Positions 53,501 through 61,358 are shown, numbered from the stretch's first letter. The stretch is DNA of 64,000 nucleotides from Adhaeribacter rhizoryzae (GCF_008629685.1 NZ_VWSF01000014.1:96579-160578); one strand, 5' to 3'. Notes: generated by a model from the letters alone, not told the origin. A program made the numbers and translations.

Positions 53501-53743
53501 CGACGACATATAAGTCATGCCGGGCGTACCGTTTACCTGGGTTTCTACCGGCGTTGCTACCGTTTGCTCTACCGTCTGGGCATCGGCACCGGTATAGTTA
53601 CCGTTAATAGATACTACGGGTGGGGTAATATTGGGGTATTGGCTAACCGGCAAACTTAAAATAGCCAGTGTACCCACCAACAATATTACCAGCGAGATAA
53701 CAATGGCGGTAACCGGCCTTCTTATAAATACTTCTGATATCAT
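50552..53743 (-). CDS. AcrB-like RND multidrug efflux pump inner-membrane subunit
   Basis: 1063 residues, standard AcrB size. Signature MISEVFIRRPVTAIVISLVILLVGTLAILSLPVSQYPNITPP at the N-terminus, TM4 GIVVDDAIVVVEAVQHYIDH (proton-relay Asp), GFIPTEDEGRLFVTFELPQAAS in the porter domain and the C-terminal half with IGLITLIGLAAKNAILIVEFAKE and GGMLSATFLALFVVPVLFL. Exports drugs, dyes and detergents. Last gene of the operon; a 181-base gap to the adaptor contains a 6-bp inverted repeat CTGTTC/GAACAG (53838-53850). Confidence 0.95.
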   Translation of the reverse strand: MISEVFIRRPVTAIVISLVILLVGTLAILSLPVSQYPNITPPVVSINGNYTGADAQTVEQTVATPVETQVNGTPGMTYMSSNSTSTGQMSMNVNFEVGTDIDIATLDVQNRVSIAEPRLPEEVRRLGLTVRKRNPTIMMVVTFYSPNGTHDIKFLDNYTNIYIRDAILRVPGVGDINTVGEEFSMRVWLRPDKLAQMGVAPTEVAAALREQNVQVAAGSVGGAPQFSTQAFEYPLTVNGKLTGQEQFENIVVRTRPEDGSLVYLRDVARIELGSFNYTRQAFVNGKPATFLLVYQSPGSNAIATADGVYAALDNLKKSFPNDMDYKVSFESVSVVQVSIDEVVKTLAEALILVILVVFLFLQNWRATLIPILAIPVSIVGTFIFFIPLDFTINTLTLFGFVLAIGIVVDDAIVVVEAVQHYIDHEGLSAKEATRRAMKDITGPVIAIALILAAVFIPVGFIPGIVGRLYQQFAITIAISVLISAFVALTLTPALCSLMLKPMKLDENSRGLNKFFYKFNQWFARVSHSYSNGVRRSIKAAPLVLILLVCLYVGTVGLFQMKPTGFIPTEDEGRLFVTFELPQAASSTRTVAVLKQISEELRTTPGINNYSAIAGLNILNFSIKSNSGTIFVQLKPWKERKEEAQQLAGIIPTLQQRFAKIKDANIVVVPPPAIPGLGATGGFSFMLQQRESTDDIKAFEGVVNTFLAEVRKRPEISGAFSFFTARTPGYQLEVDREKVKKLGVSLTDVFSTMSTYMGSQYINDFTMYGRNFRVVAQADTAFRDNIQDLQQYYVLNRQGQQVPLSALVSHKITENAPVVSHYNLFRSTEINGNAAPGYSSGQAIQALEEVAAQVLPAGYGYEFSGLSREELSSGNSTIYIFALSITLVFLLLAALYESWSVPFSVLLAVPLGAFGAIVALIFLPKLSNNVYAQIGLITLIGLAAKNAILIVEFAKERVDHGVEVLTATIEAVKLRLRPIIMTSLAFILGVLPLAFASGAGAVARQTIGWTVVGGMLSATFLALFVVPVLFLVITRFAYGKKKLAELQELYPKVDYDHDGEGFAH

Positions 53744-53924
53744 ATAGGGTTAAATGTTAAAAGTTGCAGGTTACAAGCTGATTTATTTTATTCTACCAGA
53801 ACCTTTCAAACTTTTTATTTAATATTTTAAAGCAATGCTGTTCCGAACAGGTCCGGCTGGTTCAACAAATATTAAAGCTGAACCTTCCTAAAAAACTAAT
53901 AACTAAGGACTAATTACTAAATAG

Positions 53925-55064
53925 CTATCTACCAGCAGATGGGCCGGCTGGCGGTTGCGGCGCATCTAAAGTAACTTTGGCGCCCGGCCGCAGTTTTTGG
54001 GTACCTTCTACCACAATTTTATCACCGTCTTTCAGGCCTTCGCGCACTACAATTTTATCGGCTACGCGGGTACCCAGGCTTACCTTATTCTGAAGTACCG
54101 AATCGCCGCTAATTACATAAGCATAAAACTCACCCATTTGCTCGGTAACTGCTTTATGCGGAATAACCAGTTGGCGGCCAATATCTTCGTTGCGCACCTG
54201 TAACACGGTAACCATGCCAGGAATTAATTGCCGGTTAGGGTTGGGAAAACTTACCCGCACGGTAATAGTACCGGTTTGTGGGTTGATGGCCCGGTCGATT
54301 GCCTGTATTTTACCAGCATGTGGGTACTTGGTACCATCCGAAAATTGAATGGTGAAAGTAGAGTCGGCGGCCGTTTTCTGTTGTAACCGCGCAAAACGCG
54401 GCACTTCTCTTTCGTTTATCACTATATCTACCGCAATCGGGTTATCGGCCGAAATGGTATTGATAAGCGTTTGACCCGGCGATACCTGGCTACCCACCTT
54501 AACCTGGGCAATACCAATGCGGCCGCTCATGGGCGCTGTAATAATTGAATATCGTAAATTAGTAGAGGCACCGGAAACGCCGGCCTGCGCGGCAGCTACC
54601 TGGGCTTGGGCAGTATTTAATTCGGCCCGGGCGTAATCTACCCGTTGCCGGGCCACGGCATCTTGCTTGGCCAGGTTTTCGAAACGTTCTGCGTCCTGAC
54701 GGGCTCTTTCGAGGTTAGCCTGCGTGCTGCGTAAATTAGCTTGCGCCTGGTTGTAAGTGGCCTGGTATTGCGTACGGTCTATTTCGTATAATTTTTGTCC
54801 TTTGGTAACCAGCTGGCCATCCTGCACATAACTATTCGTAATATAGCCACTTACCTGCGGGCGCAATTCTACTTCGTTCAGCGGTACTACGGTGCCGGGG
54901 TAAGTATCGATACCTACTACCTGCTCCTGCGAAACCGTGTAGGCATTAACCGGAACCGGCGCATTCATGGGGTTCTGAGCCGGCGTATTGTTTGATTTAC
55001 CGCAGGAGGTTACCAGCAAAGAGCCTGAAACCAGCGCAGTCAGCATTAATAAATTGCTTTTCAT
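53925..55064 (-). CDS. RND efflux adaptor lipoprotein, AcrA-like (MFP family)
   Basis: 379 residues. Lipobox LLVTSCGK (Cys about residue 21). AcrA layout: VVPLNEVELRPQVSGYITNSYVQDGQLVTKGQKLYEID (lipoyl half), a long hairpin QATYNQAQANLRSTQANLERARQDAERFENLAKQDAVARQ, ITAPMSGRIGIAQVKVGSQV (second lipoyl half), and a barrel part. Couples the AcrB-like pump to TolC. 29 bases from the tolC gene. Confidence 0.93.
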   Translation of the reverse strand: MKSNLLMLTALVSGSLLVTSCGKSNNTPAQNPMNAPVPVNAYTVSQEQVVGIDTYPGTVVPLNEVELRPQVSGYITNSYVQDGQLVTKGQKLYEIDRTQYQATYNQAQANLRSTQANLERARQDAERFENLAKQDAVARQRVDYARAELNTAQAQVAAAQAGVSGASTNLRYSIITAPMSGRIGIAQVKVGSQVSPGQTLINTISADNPIAVDIVINEREVPRFARLQQKTAADSTFTIQFSDGTKYPHAGKIQAIDRAINPQTGTITVRVSFPNPNRQLIPGMVTVLQVRNEDIGRQLVIPHKAVTEQMGEFYAYVISGDSVLQNKVSLGTRVADKIVVREGLKDGDKIVVEGTQKLRPGAKVTLDAPQPPAGPSAGR

Positions 55065-55093
55065 ATAATAATAAATATACCTTCTGTTTTGGA

Positions 55094-56437
55094 TTAATCT
55101 ATTCTAACGGTTCCTTGGGCGCGCTGTACATCCAGCTTGCTGGCCAGCACTCGGTAAAGCGCATTAAAATAATTTAGCTGCGTTACCCGCAAATCGGTTT
55201 CGGCGGTTATTAAATCCAGGTAAGTTTTAATGCCTTCGTTGTACTGGAGTTTAATAAGGCGGTACACATCTTCGGCCAGGGCTACGTTATTTTTGGTGGT
55301 TTGCCATTCGTTCAGGTCGCTTTTGTAATTGGCCAAAGCCTGGTCGTACTCGGAGGTAATGCGGTTGCGGAGATCCAAAATATCCAGGTCTAAACGCTGG
55401 TCGAGCAATTGCGCCCGGCGCAGGTTCTGAATCCGGCGGGTACCCTGAAAAATAGGTAAAGCCACACTTAAACCTACCAGCGAGTTAGGATAAGATTGGT
55501 TAAACAACTCGTTGAACTGATTATTTTGGTAAACCAAATTATAATTGGCAAAAGCCGAAACCGAAGGCAAAAAGCCCCAGCGGAAATAATTAATGTTTAA
55601 GTTTTGTAATTGTTTTTGGGTTTGCAGTTGCTGGTACTCGATGCGGTTGGCAAAAGTAATATTCTGGGTAGTATCTATCGAAACATTGCCTTCCATCTGG
55701 GTTGGGTTAAAAGCTAGTTTCAAGCTATTTTCCGGCGCAAACCCCATTAATTCTTTTAAATAAGTATGTTTAAATTTTACCGATTCCAGGGCACGTTTGC
55801 GGTCGCTGAGAATATTGCCCAAGGTAATGCTGGCGCGCTGGTAATCGGTTTTATCTACCAGGCCTTGCTCGTACTGGGCTTTGGCATCGTGCAATTGCTT
55901 TTCCTGGCGCGTAATGGCTTCGTTTAAAATGCGTAGTTGTTCCTGGGTAAGCAGCACATCGTAAAAAGCCTTGCTTACCGTTACAACCGTATTTATTTTA
56001 GTGTTAACCGTGTTCTGATCGTCTTGTAACCGTACAAAACGCGCAGCACGGGTAGCTTGCAGCACATCGTTGCTGTATAAAGTTTGGTTGGCCTGCAGCA
56101 ATACGTTAGATGTATTTGCTACCCCAATGGTACGGGGCGTAGGTACGCCGGCATCGTTCGGGAACAACGTAATCGGCATTTTTAAATAATGCTGCAGGTT
56201 ATATTGGGCACTCAGCTGCGGCAGCCAGCCCGCTAAACCGGCCCTGATTTCGCGCTCCCCTATTCTTTCGTCGAGTTGGGCCTGTTGTACTACCGGCCGG
56301 TTCTCTAACGCAAAAGCCAGGCATTGTTCCAGCGTCAGGCCGCCGGCCACACTATGTGTTCTCACCTGGGCGGCAATAACCAGCGGACTTAGTAATAACC
56401 CCGCTACCAGGCACCAAAGTAATCTTACTCGTTTCAT
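55094..56437 (-). CDS. TolC-family outer-membrane efflux channel, second operon
   Basis: 447 residues with a signal peptide (to IAAQ). Outer-membrane factor repeats: LTLEQCLAFALENRPVVQQAQLDERIGEREIRAGLAGWLPQLSAQY and LIKLQYNEGIKTYLDLITAETDLRVTQLNYFNALYRVLASKLDVQRAQGTV. Forms the exit duct for the second pump. 63 bases from the tetR gene upstream and 29 from the adaptor gene. Confidence 0.92.
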   Translation of the reverse strand: MKRVRLLWCLVAGLLLSPLVIAAQVRTHSVAGGLTLEQCLAFALENRPVVQQAQLDERIGEREIRAGLAGWLPQLSAQYNLQHYLKMPITLFPNDAGVPTPRTIGVANTSNVLLQANQTLYSNDVLQATRAARFVRLQDDQNTVNTKINTVVTVSKAFYDVLLTQEQLRILNEAITRQEKQLHDAKAQYEQGLVDKTDYQRASITLGNILSDRKRALESVKFKHTYLKELMGFAPENSLKLAFNPTQMEGNVSIDTTQNITFANRIEYQQLQTQKQLQNLNINYFRWGFLPSVSAFANYNLVYQNNQFNELFNQSYPNSLVGLSVALPIFQGTRRIQNLRRAQLLDQRLDLDILDLRNRITSEYDQALANYKSDLNEWQTTKNNVALAEDVYRLIKLQYNEGIKTYLDLITAETDLRVTQLNYFNALYRVLASKLDVQRAQGTVRID

Positions 56438-56500
56438 ATAAAACTTAAATATTATTTATCTTTTTGGCAGGCTACCTTCTTGCAAATTTCTTCCGGGTGG

Positions 56501-57091
56501 TTAAACCTTGCTGGCGTTGGGTATATTGCGCATGCCATCCCAAATTAATTCTACAATCTGCTGCAATTCTGCCTGCCCCATATTAATGCGCCGGCAAAGG
56601 TGTATTTTAGCGGTGTTCACAATAGTTCCGTGAATAAGGGCGCTTAAAATCAGGCTATTAACCGATTTTAATACACCAGTTTCTACGCCGGTTTTAATTA
56701 AATCGCGGAAAGTGTTCTGGAACCGTTCGTTATCCTGCAACGGATCGCGGTTGCTGTAGGGCGAATTCACGAACTGCTCCATAAAAAAGAGCGCGTTCGG
56801 GTTTTTAATGTAAAAGAGGCAATGGCTAATCCAGAAATTAAAAAACCGGTCTTTGTAGTTCATGGCTTCATTATCTAGCTGCAGCATGGCATCTAACATT
56901 TTGTCGCGGATGTAGCTGTATAATTCCAGAATCAGGGTTTCCTTGCTATCGAAATGATGATAAATAGTACCGGCTGCCACCCCGGCGTTTTTGGCAATCT
57001 GGCTCATGGGCGTACCATGAAACCCTTTTTCTTTTACCAATACCAAGGTACTTTCAAATATAGCCCGCTTCTTATCTGTAATATTTTCCAA
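56501..57091 (-). CDS. TetR/AcrR-family regulator, second efflux operon
   Basis: 196 residues. Helix-turn-helix at residues about 11-54: IFESTLVLVKEKGFHGTPMSQIAKNAGVAAGTIYHHFDSKETLI. The rest is the ligand-binding domain. First gene of the second tripartite operon and probable autorepressor; a perfect palindrome sits 21 bases upstream of the ATG. Confidence 0.93.
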   Translation of the reverse strand: MENITDKKRAIFESTLVLVKEKGFHGTPMSQIAKNAGVAAGTIYHHFDSKETLILELYSYIRDKMLDAMLQLDNEAMNYKDRFFNFWISHCLFYIKNPNALFFMEQFVNSPYSNRDPLQDNERFQNTFRDLIKTGVETGVLKSVNSLILSALIHGTIVNTAKIHLCRRINMGQAELQQIVELIWDGMRNIPNASKV

Positions 57092-57112
57092 TCCTAACCC
57101 TTCAGCTTCCCA

Positions 57113-57126
57113 AATGAACGTTCATT
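57113..57126 (-). promoter_or_regulatory. Perfect TetR-type operator palindrome
   Basis: AATGAACGTTCATT is a perfect 14-bp palindrome. It lies right after the -7 box (57134-57141) at the expected transcription start of tetR, so a bound repressor would block initiation. Confidence 0.75.
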
Positions 57127-57133
57127 CGGTCGG

Positions 57134-57141
57134 CAAAGGTA
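57134..57141 (-). promoter_or_regulatory. Bacteroidetes -7 box of the second efflux operon
   Basis: TACCTTTG on the minus strand (plus-strand CAAAGGTA) fits TAnnTTTG. Start point expected near 57127, at the edge of the operator. Confidence 0.6.
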
Positions 57142-57409
57142 AAGTACTTTTTTTAATTTAAAAGTGTTTTTATTTATAAATTTTAACAGTTAAAGCTAAA
57201 GAGTTGCAAATATTACAACCTTACCAGCTACATTTCTTCTGATTACACTGGTAATAAGTACCGGAAGCAGCTTGTAAATATTGGTTGCGGTTTATGCAGG
57301 TAAATACGAATTAAGTAAGCTGGCACTTTTTGCGGCCTAATCTATCTTCGCTAAAAAAGCAAAAGCCCCATAAGAACTAACTTATGGGGCTTATGTTTCG
57401 GGTAAATGC
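57142..57409. other. Spacer between the second tetR promoter and the DinB gene
   Basis: The whole gap is 318 bases. The only structure in this part is a terminator-like stem at 57362-57392, AAGCCCCATAAG pairing with CTTATGGGGCTT, at the end of the minus-strand DinB gene. Otherwise AT-rich. Confidence 0.6.
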
Positions 57410-57964
57410 TTAAAATAATTTTTCGTTGGGTGGCTTAATGCCTTTCAAACGAATATAAACGGTAGTCTGGCCGCGGTGATGCGTTTGGTGCTCAAAAGCT
57501 TTCTGATAAGCCAAATCCCGGGAAAGGTCGTGGTTAAATAATTTAATATTTTCGCTTAGTTGGGCCTCGGAAGTGCCGTTGAGGGTGCTAATTACAAAAT
57601 CGTAGCTTTCCAGCACTACTTTAGAAAGGGCCGCTTTGGTTTTATAATCGGGCAGTTTTTCCAGGTTCTTGCCTTGGTACGGATTGGCCTTACCCGAAAC
57701 GGTAGCAGCAAACATAAAATTGGCATTGGCTAAATGCAGCATTTGTTCGGCAAAACTGCGCATCTCCGGGGTAGGTTTAAAACTAATGCCTTCTTCCGAC
57801 ATGGCATCTAAATATTCTTTGGTGTATTCTTTGGCCCGCTGCCATTCGGCTGTCATCTGGCTTTTAGATAACGGACCTGGGCCCGCCGCCACAGCCGCAG
57901 TACTGCTTATAAACAGGCAGAGCAGCAAACAAATAAGATTAAGGAGTGATAACGTTTTTTTCAT
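57410..57964 (-). CDS. Secreted DinB-family protein
   Basis: 184 residues with a signal peptide (to AVAA, about residue 27), unlike most DinB proteins, which are cytosolic. DinB metal-binding helices are visible: MRSFAEQMLHLANANFMFAATVSG (His in MLHLAN) and FEHQTHHRGQTTVYIRLKGI (His in EHQTHH). Predicted periplasmic or lipoprotein-free secreted; function unknown, possibly metal-dependent thiol chemistry as in related families. Stand-alone gene with a terminator at 57362-57392. Confidence 0.8.
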   Translation of the reverse strand: MKKTLSLLNLICLLLCLFISSTAAVAAGPGPLSKSQMTAEWQRAKEYTKEYLDAMSEEGISFKPTPEMRSFAEQMLHLANANFMFAATVSGKANPYQGKNLEKLPDYKTKAALSKVVLESYDFVISTLNGTSEAQLSENIKLFNHDLSRDLAYQKAFEHQTHHRGQTTVYIRLKGIKPPNEKLF

Positions 57965-58063
57965 AGAGATTTTGTTTAGTAAATAGAATAATTTTTGTTT
58001 TTAAGTTAACAAACCTAAATTTAAAATAAGCACTGGGCTACAGCATTTAACCAAAATAATCAG

Positions 58064-58657
58064 CTATGCTTTCAACACGAAAGTATAACCTGCTTGCAGT
58101 TGGTTTGCGGCTTGTTTTACATCCATTACCAGCACTGGTTTAAATATGCCATCGCGCTTGTTGCTCGGCTCATCCGGAAAATATAATTGCGTGGTTAATA
58201 TTTGTTTGCCGGGCGCCTGCACCTTTACGTGCAAATGCCGGGTACGGCCCGGATACAAACCCGGTACAATGGTTTCGAGCCGGAAATTACCTTGCTTATC
58301 GGTAAAGTGGTGGCCGCGTAAAGTAAAGCCCGCGTTGTCGTAGTTACCGGCATCATCGCAGTGCCACCAGTCCAGCAAAGCGTGACTTACCGGCTTGCAG
58401 TTGGTATTCAACACTTGCCCGGTTAAAACCAGCACCGTGCCTTTCAGCCCCTTTTCCCGCAAATTATTTCTTTCGGGCGAGTTAGGCGTAAAATAAGGAC
58501 CTTCGGTTTGCGGCGGCGTGGGTTCGTCGTGGTCGTCGCAGGCCGGCGTGGGTTCCAATATTTTTTTGGGCTTTCGGAAAGAAACACCCGACGACAATAA
58601 GCCCATTAAAGGCAAACCAGCTAGAAAAGCAAAAAAACGACGGCGGGTAAGTTTCAT
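58064..58657 (-). CDS. Intradiol ring-cleavage dioxygenase with Tat-type signal
   Basis: 197 residues from the ATG at 58657. The N-terminus MKLTRRRFFAFLAGLPLMG is a twin-arginine-like signal. The iron ligands of the intradiol family are present: Tyr106 (GNYDNAG), Tyr135 and His141, His143 (GLYPGRTRHLHV). Cleaves catechol or protocatechuate ortho to the hydroxyls. Extracytoplasmic location is unusual for ring cleavage, and no aromatic pathway genes are near. An envelope role on phenolics is inference. Confidence 0.85.
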   Translation of the reverse strand: MKLTRRRFFAFLAGLPLMGLLSSGVSFRKPKKILEPTPACDDHDEPTPPQTEGPYFTPNSPERNNLREKGLKGTVLVLTGQVLNTNCKPVSHALLDWWHCDDAGNYDNAGFTLRGHHFTDKQGNFRLETIVPGLYPGRTRHLHVKVQAPGKQILTTQLYFPDEPSNKRDGIFKPVLVMDVKQAANQLQAGYTFVLKA

Positions 58658-58850
58658 AGCCAAATATTTAAGCGCGCTTTGAATAAGAAATAAATGCGGA
58701 TGCCTGCTAAACCGAAAAGTATGGTGGTAAACCTGAATTTCAAGTTAATTTAAATATTATATCGCGGCAATCCAATAGGCTGGGTATTAAAGGTAAGGGC
58801 ATTATTTTATTCTGACAGGTTGGGTTAGTGGCAGAAAACAGATAAGTGCC

Positions 58851-58858
58851 TATATTTG
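58851..58858 (+). promoter_or_regulatory. Bacteroidetes -7 box of pheS
   Basis: TATATTTG fits TAnnTTTG. It overlaps the alternative GTG start at 58846, so the ATG at 58864, close to the predicted transcription start, is preferred (a short or absent leader). Confidence 0.55.
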
Positions 58859-58863
58859 CAATT

Positions 58864-59880
58864 ATGTTCGAAAAAGTAAATAAAGTAACCCAGGAAGTTG
58901 AAGCTTTTGTTATTCAAAACAAAGAAGCTTTAGAGCAATTTCGGATTTCGTATACCGGCCGCAAAGGCCAGATTGCTGACTTGTTCGACGATATTAAAAA
59001 TATTGCGCCGGAACAACGGAAAGCTTATGGGCAGGAGGTTAATAAACTGAAAGAACTGGCGCAAACTAAATTTAACCAGATGCAGGAGCAACTGGAAGCC
59101 AGCAGCAACGGTCAGCAAAAACTAAATATTGATTTTACTTTGCCGCCCGTGCCCGATACGTTGGGTACCCGCCACCCCTTAACGGTGGTGCGCGAAGAAA
59201 TAATTCGCATTTTCGAGCGCATTGGTTTTAACTTATCTGAGGGCCCCGAGATTGAAGACGACTGGCATAATTTTACGGCTCTGAACTTTCCGGAGAACCA
59301 CCCGGCCCGCGACATGCAGGACACATTTTTCGTGGAAGGCAATATGCTGTTGCGGACGCATACATCCAGTGTGCAGGTGCGGGTTATGGAAAACCAAAAG
59401 CCGCCTATCCGCACGCTATCGCCAGGCCGCGTTTTCCGGAACGAAGCTATTTCGGCGCGGGCGCACTGCGTGTTTCATCAGGTAGAAGGCTTATTTATTG
59501 ACGAGAACGTAAGCTTTGCCGACCTGAAACAAACGCTTTATTACTTTGTGCAGGAAATGTTCGGTCCCGAAACCAAAATCCGGTTCCGGCCTTCGTTTTT
59601 CCCGTTTACCGAGCCCAGCGCCGAGATTGATATTTCGTGTTTGATTTGCAAAGGGGCCGGCTGTAATATTTGCAAGCACAGCGGCTGGGTAGAAATTGGC
59701 GGTTCGGGCATGGTAGATCCGGAGGTGCTCCGTAACTGCGGCATCGACCCCGAAAAATATTCCGGCTTTGCTTTTGGTATGGGCATCGAGCGTATTACCA
59801 TGCTGAAATATCAAATAAAAGATTTGCGCCTTTTCACCGAAAACGATGTCCGGTTCCTGCGCCAGTTCGAATCGCTTTAG
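58864..59880 (+). CDS. pheS: Phenylalanine-tRNA ligase alpha subunit PheS
   Basis: 338 residues from the ATG at 58864. Class II synthetase catalytic subunit that charges tRNA-Phe with the beta subunit. N-terminal helical coiled coil (FEKVNKVTQEVEAFVIQNKEALEQFRISYTGRKGQIADLF), then motif 2 (LLRTHTSSVQVRVME, RTLSPGRVFRNEAISARAHCVFHQVEGLFID), FRPSFFPFTEPSAEID, and motif 3 FAFGMGIERITMLKYQIKDLR. pheT is not in the window. A paired TCGTTA-rich repeat follows the stop. Confidence 0.96.
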   Translation: MFEKVNKVTQEVEAFVIQNKEALEQFRISYTGRKGQIADLFDDIKNIAPEQRKAYGQEVNKLKELAQTKFNQMQEQLEASSNGQQKLNIDFTLPPVPDTLGTRHPLTVVREEIIRIFERIGFNLSEGPEIEDDWHNFTALNFPENHPARDMQDTFFVEGNMLLRTHTSSVQVRVMENQKPPIRTLSPGRVFRNEAISARAHCVFHQVEGLFIDENVSFADLKQTLYYFVQEMFGPETKIRFRPSFFPFTEPSAEIDISCLICKGAGCNICKHSGWVEIGGSGMVDPEVLRNCGIDPEKYSGFAFGMGIERITMLKYQIKDLRLFTENDVRFLRQFESL

Positions 59881-60043
59881 TCGTTTTAGTCGTTAGTCGT
59901 TGTTCGTTTTTAGGAGAAGGATGTTCTTAGCTTTGGTTAAACCCTAAAAGATTTATTATTGAAAAGGTAATATTCTATTGCGGCAATTTATAGAACCAAG
60001 TGCTTCAAAAAACGAATAACGATTAACGAACAACGACTAACGA
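59881..60043. repeat. TCGTTA-rich inverted repeat between pheS and the dehydrogenase
   Basis: tcgttagtcgttgttcgtt (59890-59908) has an exact reverse complement at 60025-60043 (aacgaacaacgactaacga). Flanks carry more of the same unit: tcgttttag on the left, aacgaataacgatt on the right, i.e. tandem TCGTTANN-like units. Separated by 116 bases of ordinary sequence. It is unlike the other palindromes here. Confidence 0.7.
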
Positions 60044-60047
60044 AATC

Positions 60048-60899
60048 ATGCCAGAGATAAAAACAATTGGCGTAGTGGGTGCCGGCACCATGGGGCACGG
60101 CATTGCGCAGGTGTGCGCCCAGGCCGGTTTCCGTACGCTTCTGTTCGATATAAATGCCGCTGCTTTAAGCCAAGCTCAAACCGATATTACCCAAAACCTG
60201 GAAACAAGCCGGCAAAAAGGCAAATTAACCGAAGCCCAGGTTAAGAATACGCTAGCCAACCTTACCTTTACGCAAGATACCCTGGACTTACTAGTGGATC
60301 TGGTAATTGAAGCGGTAGTAGAAAAACTGGAAGTGAAGCAAGGTATTTTTAAGGAATTAACCGCCATTAATCCACCCTCCTGCATTTTAGCTACTAATAC
60401 TTCTTCTTTCTCGATTACCCGCTTAGCGGCTGGGTTAGAAAACCCGGAACGGTTTATTGGTATGCATTTTTTTAACCCGGCTCCGCTAATGCCTTTGGTA
60501 GAAGTAGTAGCAGGAGCGGCTACCGCGGCCGAAACCATGCAAACAGTAACAGATTTAGTATGGCAGTTAAATAAAATCCCGGTGCCGTTGCAAGATTCGC
60601 CAGGATTTATCGTTAACCGGGTAGCTCGTCATTATTACCTGGAATCGTTGAAATTACTGGAAGAACAAGTAGCCGACCACCAGACCATTGATAAATTGCT
60701 GGAAGCTACGGGTTTTAAAATGGGGCCTTTCCGGCTGATGGATTTGATTGGCAACGATGTAAACCTGGCCGTTACGGCTTCGCTGTTTAAAGCGTTTAAC
60801 TACGAAGCCCGGTTTCGGCCCAACCGGATACAGGAACAAAAAGTGGATGCCGGCCACCTCGGACGCAAAACTGGCAAAGGATTCTATGACTATTCGTAA
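60048..60899 (+). CDS. 3-hydroxyacyl-CoA (3-hydroxybutyryl-CoA) dehydrogenase
   Basis: 283 residues, the usual size of stand-alone HBD enzymes. Rossmann NAD site GVVGAGTMGHGIAQV (residues 8-22), catalytic His140-Glu152 pair (GMHFFNPAPLMPLVEVV), IVNRVARHYYLESLKLLEE, and a C-terminal domain ending RKTGKGFYDYS. It oxidises (S)-3-hydroxybutyryl-CoA in fatty-acid or butyrate metabolism. It overlaps the next gene by 14 bases, so the two are coupled. Confidence 0.93.
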   Translation: MPEIKTIGVVGAGTMGHGIAQVCAQAGFRTLLFDINAAALSQAQTDITQNLETSRQKGKLTEAQVKNTLANLTFTQDTLDLLVDLVIEAVVEKLEVKQGIFKELTAINPPSCILATNTSSFSITRLAAGLENPERFIGMHFFNPAPLMPLVEVVAGAATAAETMQTVTDLVWQLNKIPVPLQDSPGFIVNRVARHYYLESLKLLEEQVADHQTIDKLLEATGFKMGPFRLMDLIGNDVNLAVTASLFKAFNYEARFRPNRIQEQKVDAGHLGRKTGKGFYDYS

Positions 60900-61305
60900 T
60901 TATTTAATTGCTGGTTCTTTTTTACTGCTTGCGGGTTGCGACGATAATAATGCTGCACCGCTTATTCCCAACGTAATCGTAAACGATCAGCTAAACCTTA
61001 CTAATATTCAATACAACCGGCTGCGCCAGGATAACGGCTACGTGTACCTGAATGCGGGCGTACGGGGTATTATTGTTATTCGCGAAAATGCCAACCGCTA
61101 CCGGGCCATTGAACGCAACTGTTCTTATAAACCCGAAGACGCATGTGGCATTGTGGAGGTAGATGCCTCTAATTTATTTCTGAAAGATCCCTGCTGCGGC
61201 TCCCAGTTTGACCTAACCGGGCAGGTAACCGGCGGACCGGCCACTTACCCATTGCGGCAATATGGCACCACCCTGCAAGGTAATTTCCTGTATATCACCA
61301 ACTAA
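60886..61305 (+). CDS. Rieske-like lipoprotein with cysteine in place of histidine ligands
   Basis: 139 residues from the ATG at 60886. Lipobox LLLAGCDD (Cys18). The C-terminal half aligns with the Rieske fold: LFLKDPCCGSQFDLTGQVTGGPATYPLRQY versus the usual CPCHGSxFDxxGxVxxGPAxxPLxxY. The His of CxxH is Cys104; the first CxH site is NCSYKP with Cys79, and Cys87 lies nearby. So four cysteines (79, 87, 103, 104) replace the normal two Cys and two His. It could bind an all-Cys iron-sulfur cluster or be a disulfide-held scaffold. Overlaps the dehydrogenase gene. Confidence 0.7.
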   Translation: MTIRNYLIAGSFLLLAGCDDNNAAPLIPNVIVNDQLNLTNIQYNRLRQDNGYVYLNAGVRGIIVIRENANRYRAIERNCSYKPEDACGIVEVDASNLFLKDPCCGSQFDLTGQVTGGPATYPLRQYGTTLQGNFLYITN

Positions 61306-61358
61306 TATTTTAATGCATTAACTAACGTAAAAAAAGAATAAATTTTTCTGAAAAAGGC

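Noticed and set aside
53838..53850. CTGTTCCGAACAG palindrome in the gap before the AcrB-like gene
   Set aside because: Short (6-bp arms) and common by chance in 64 kb; no second copy seen.
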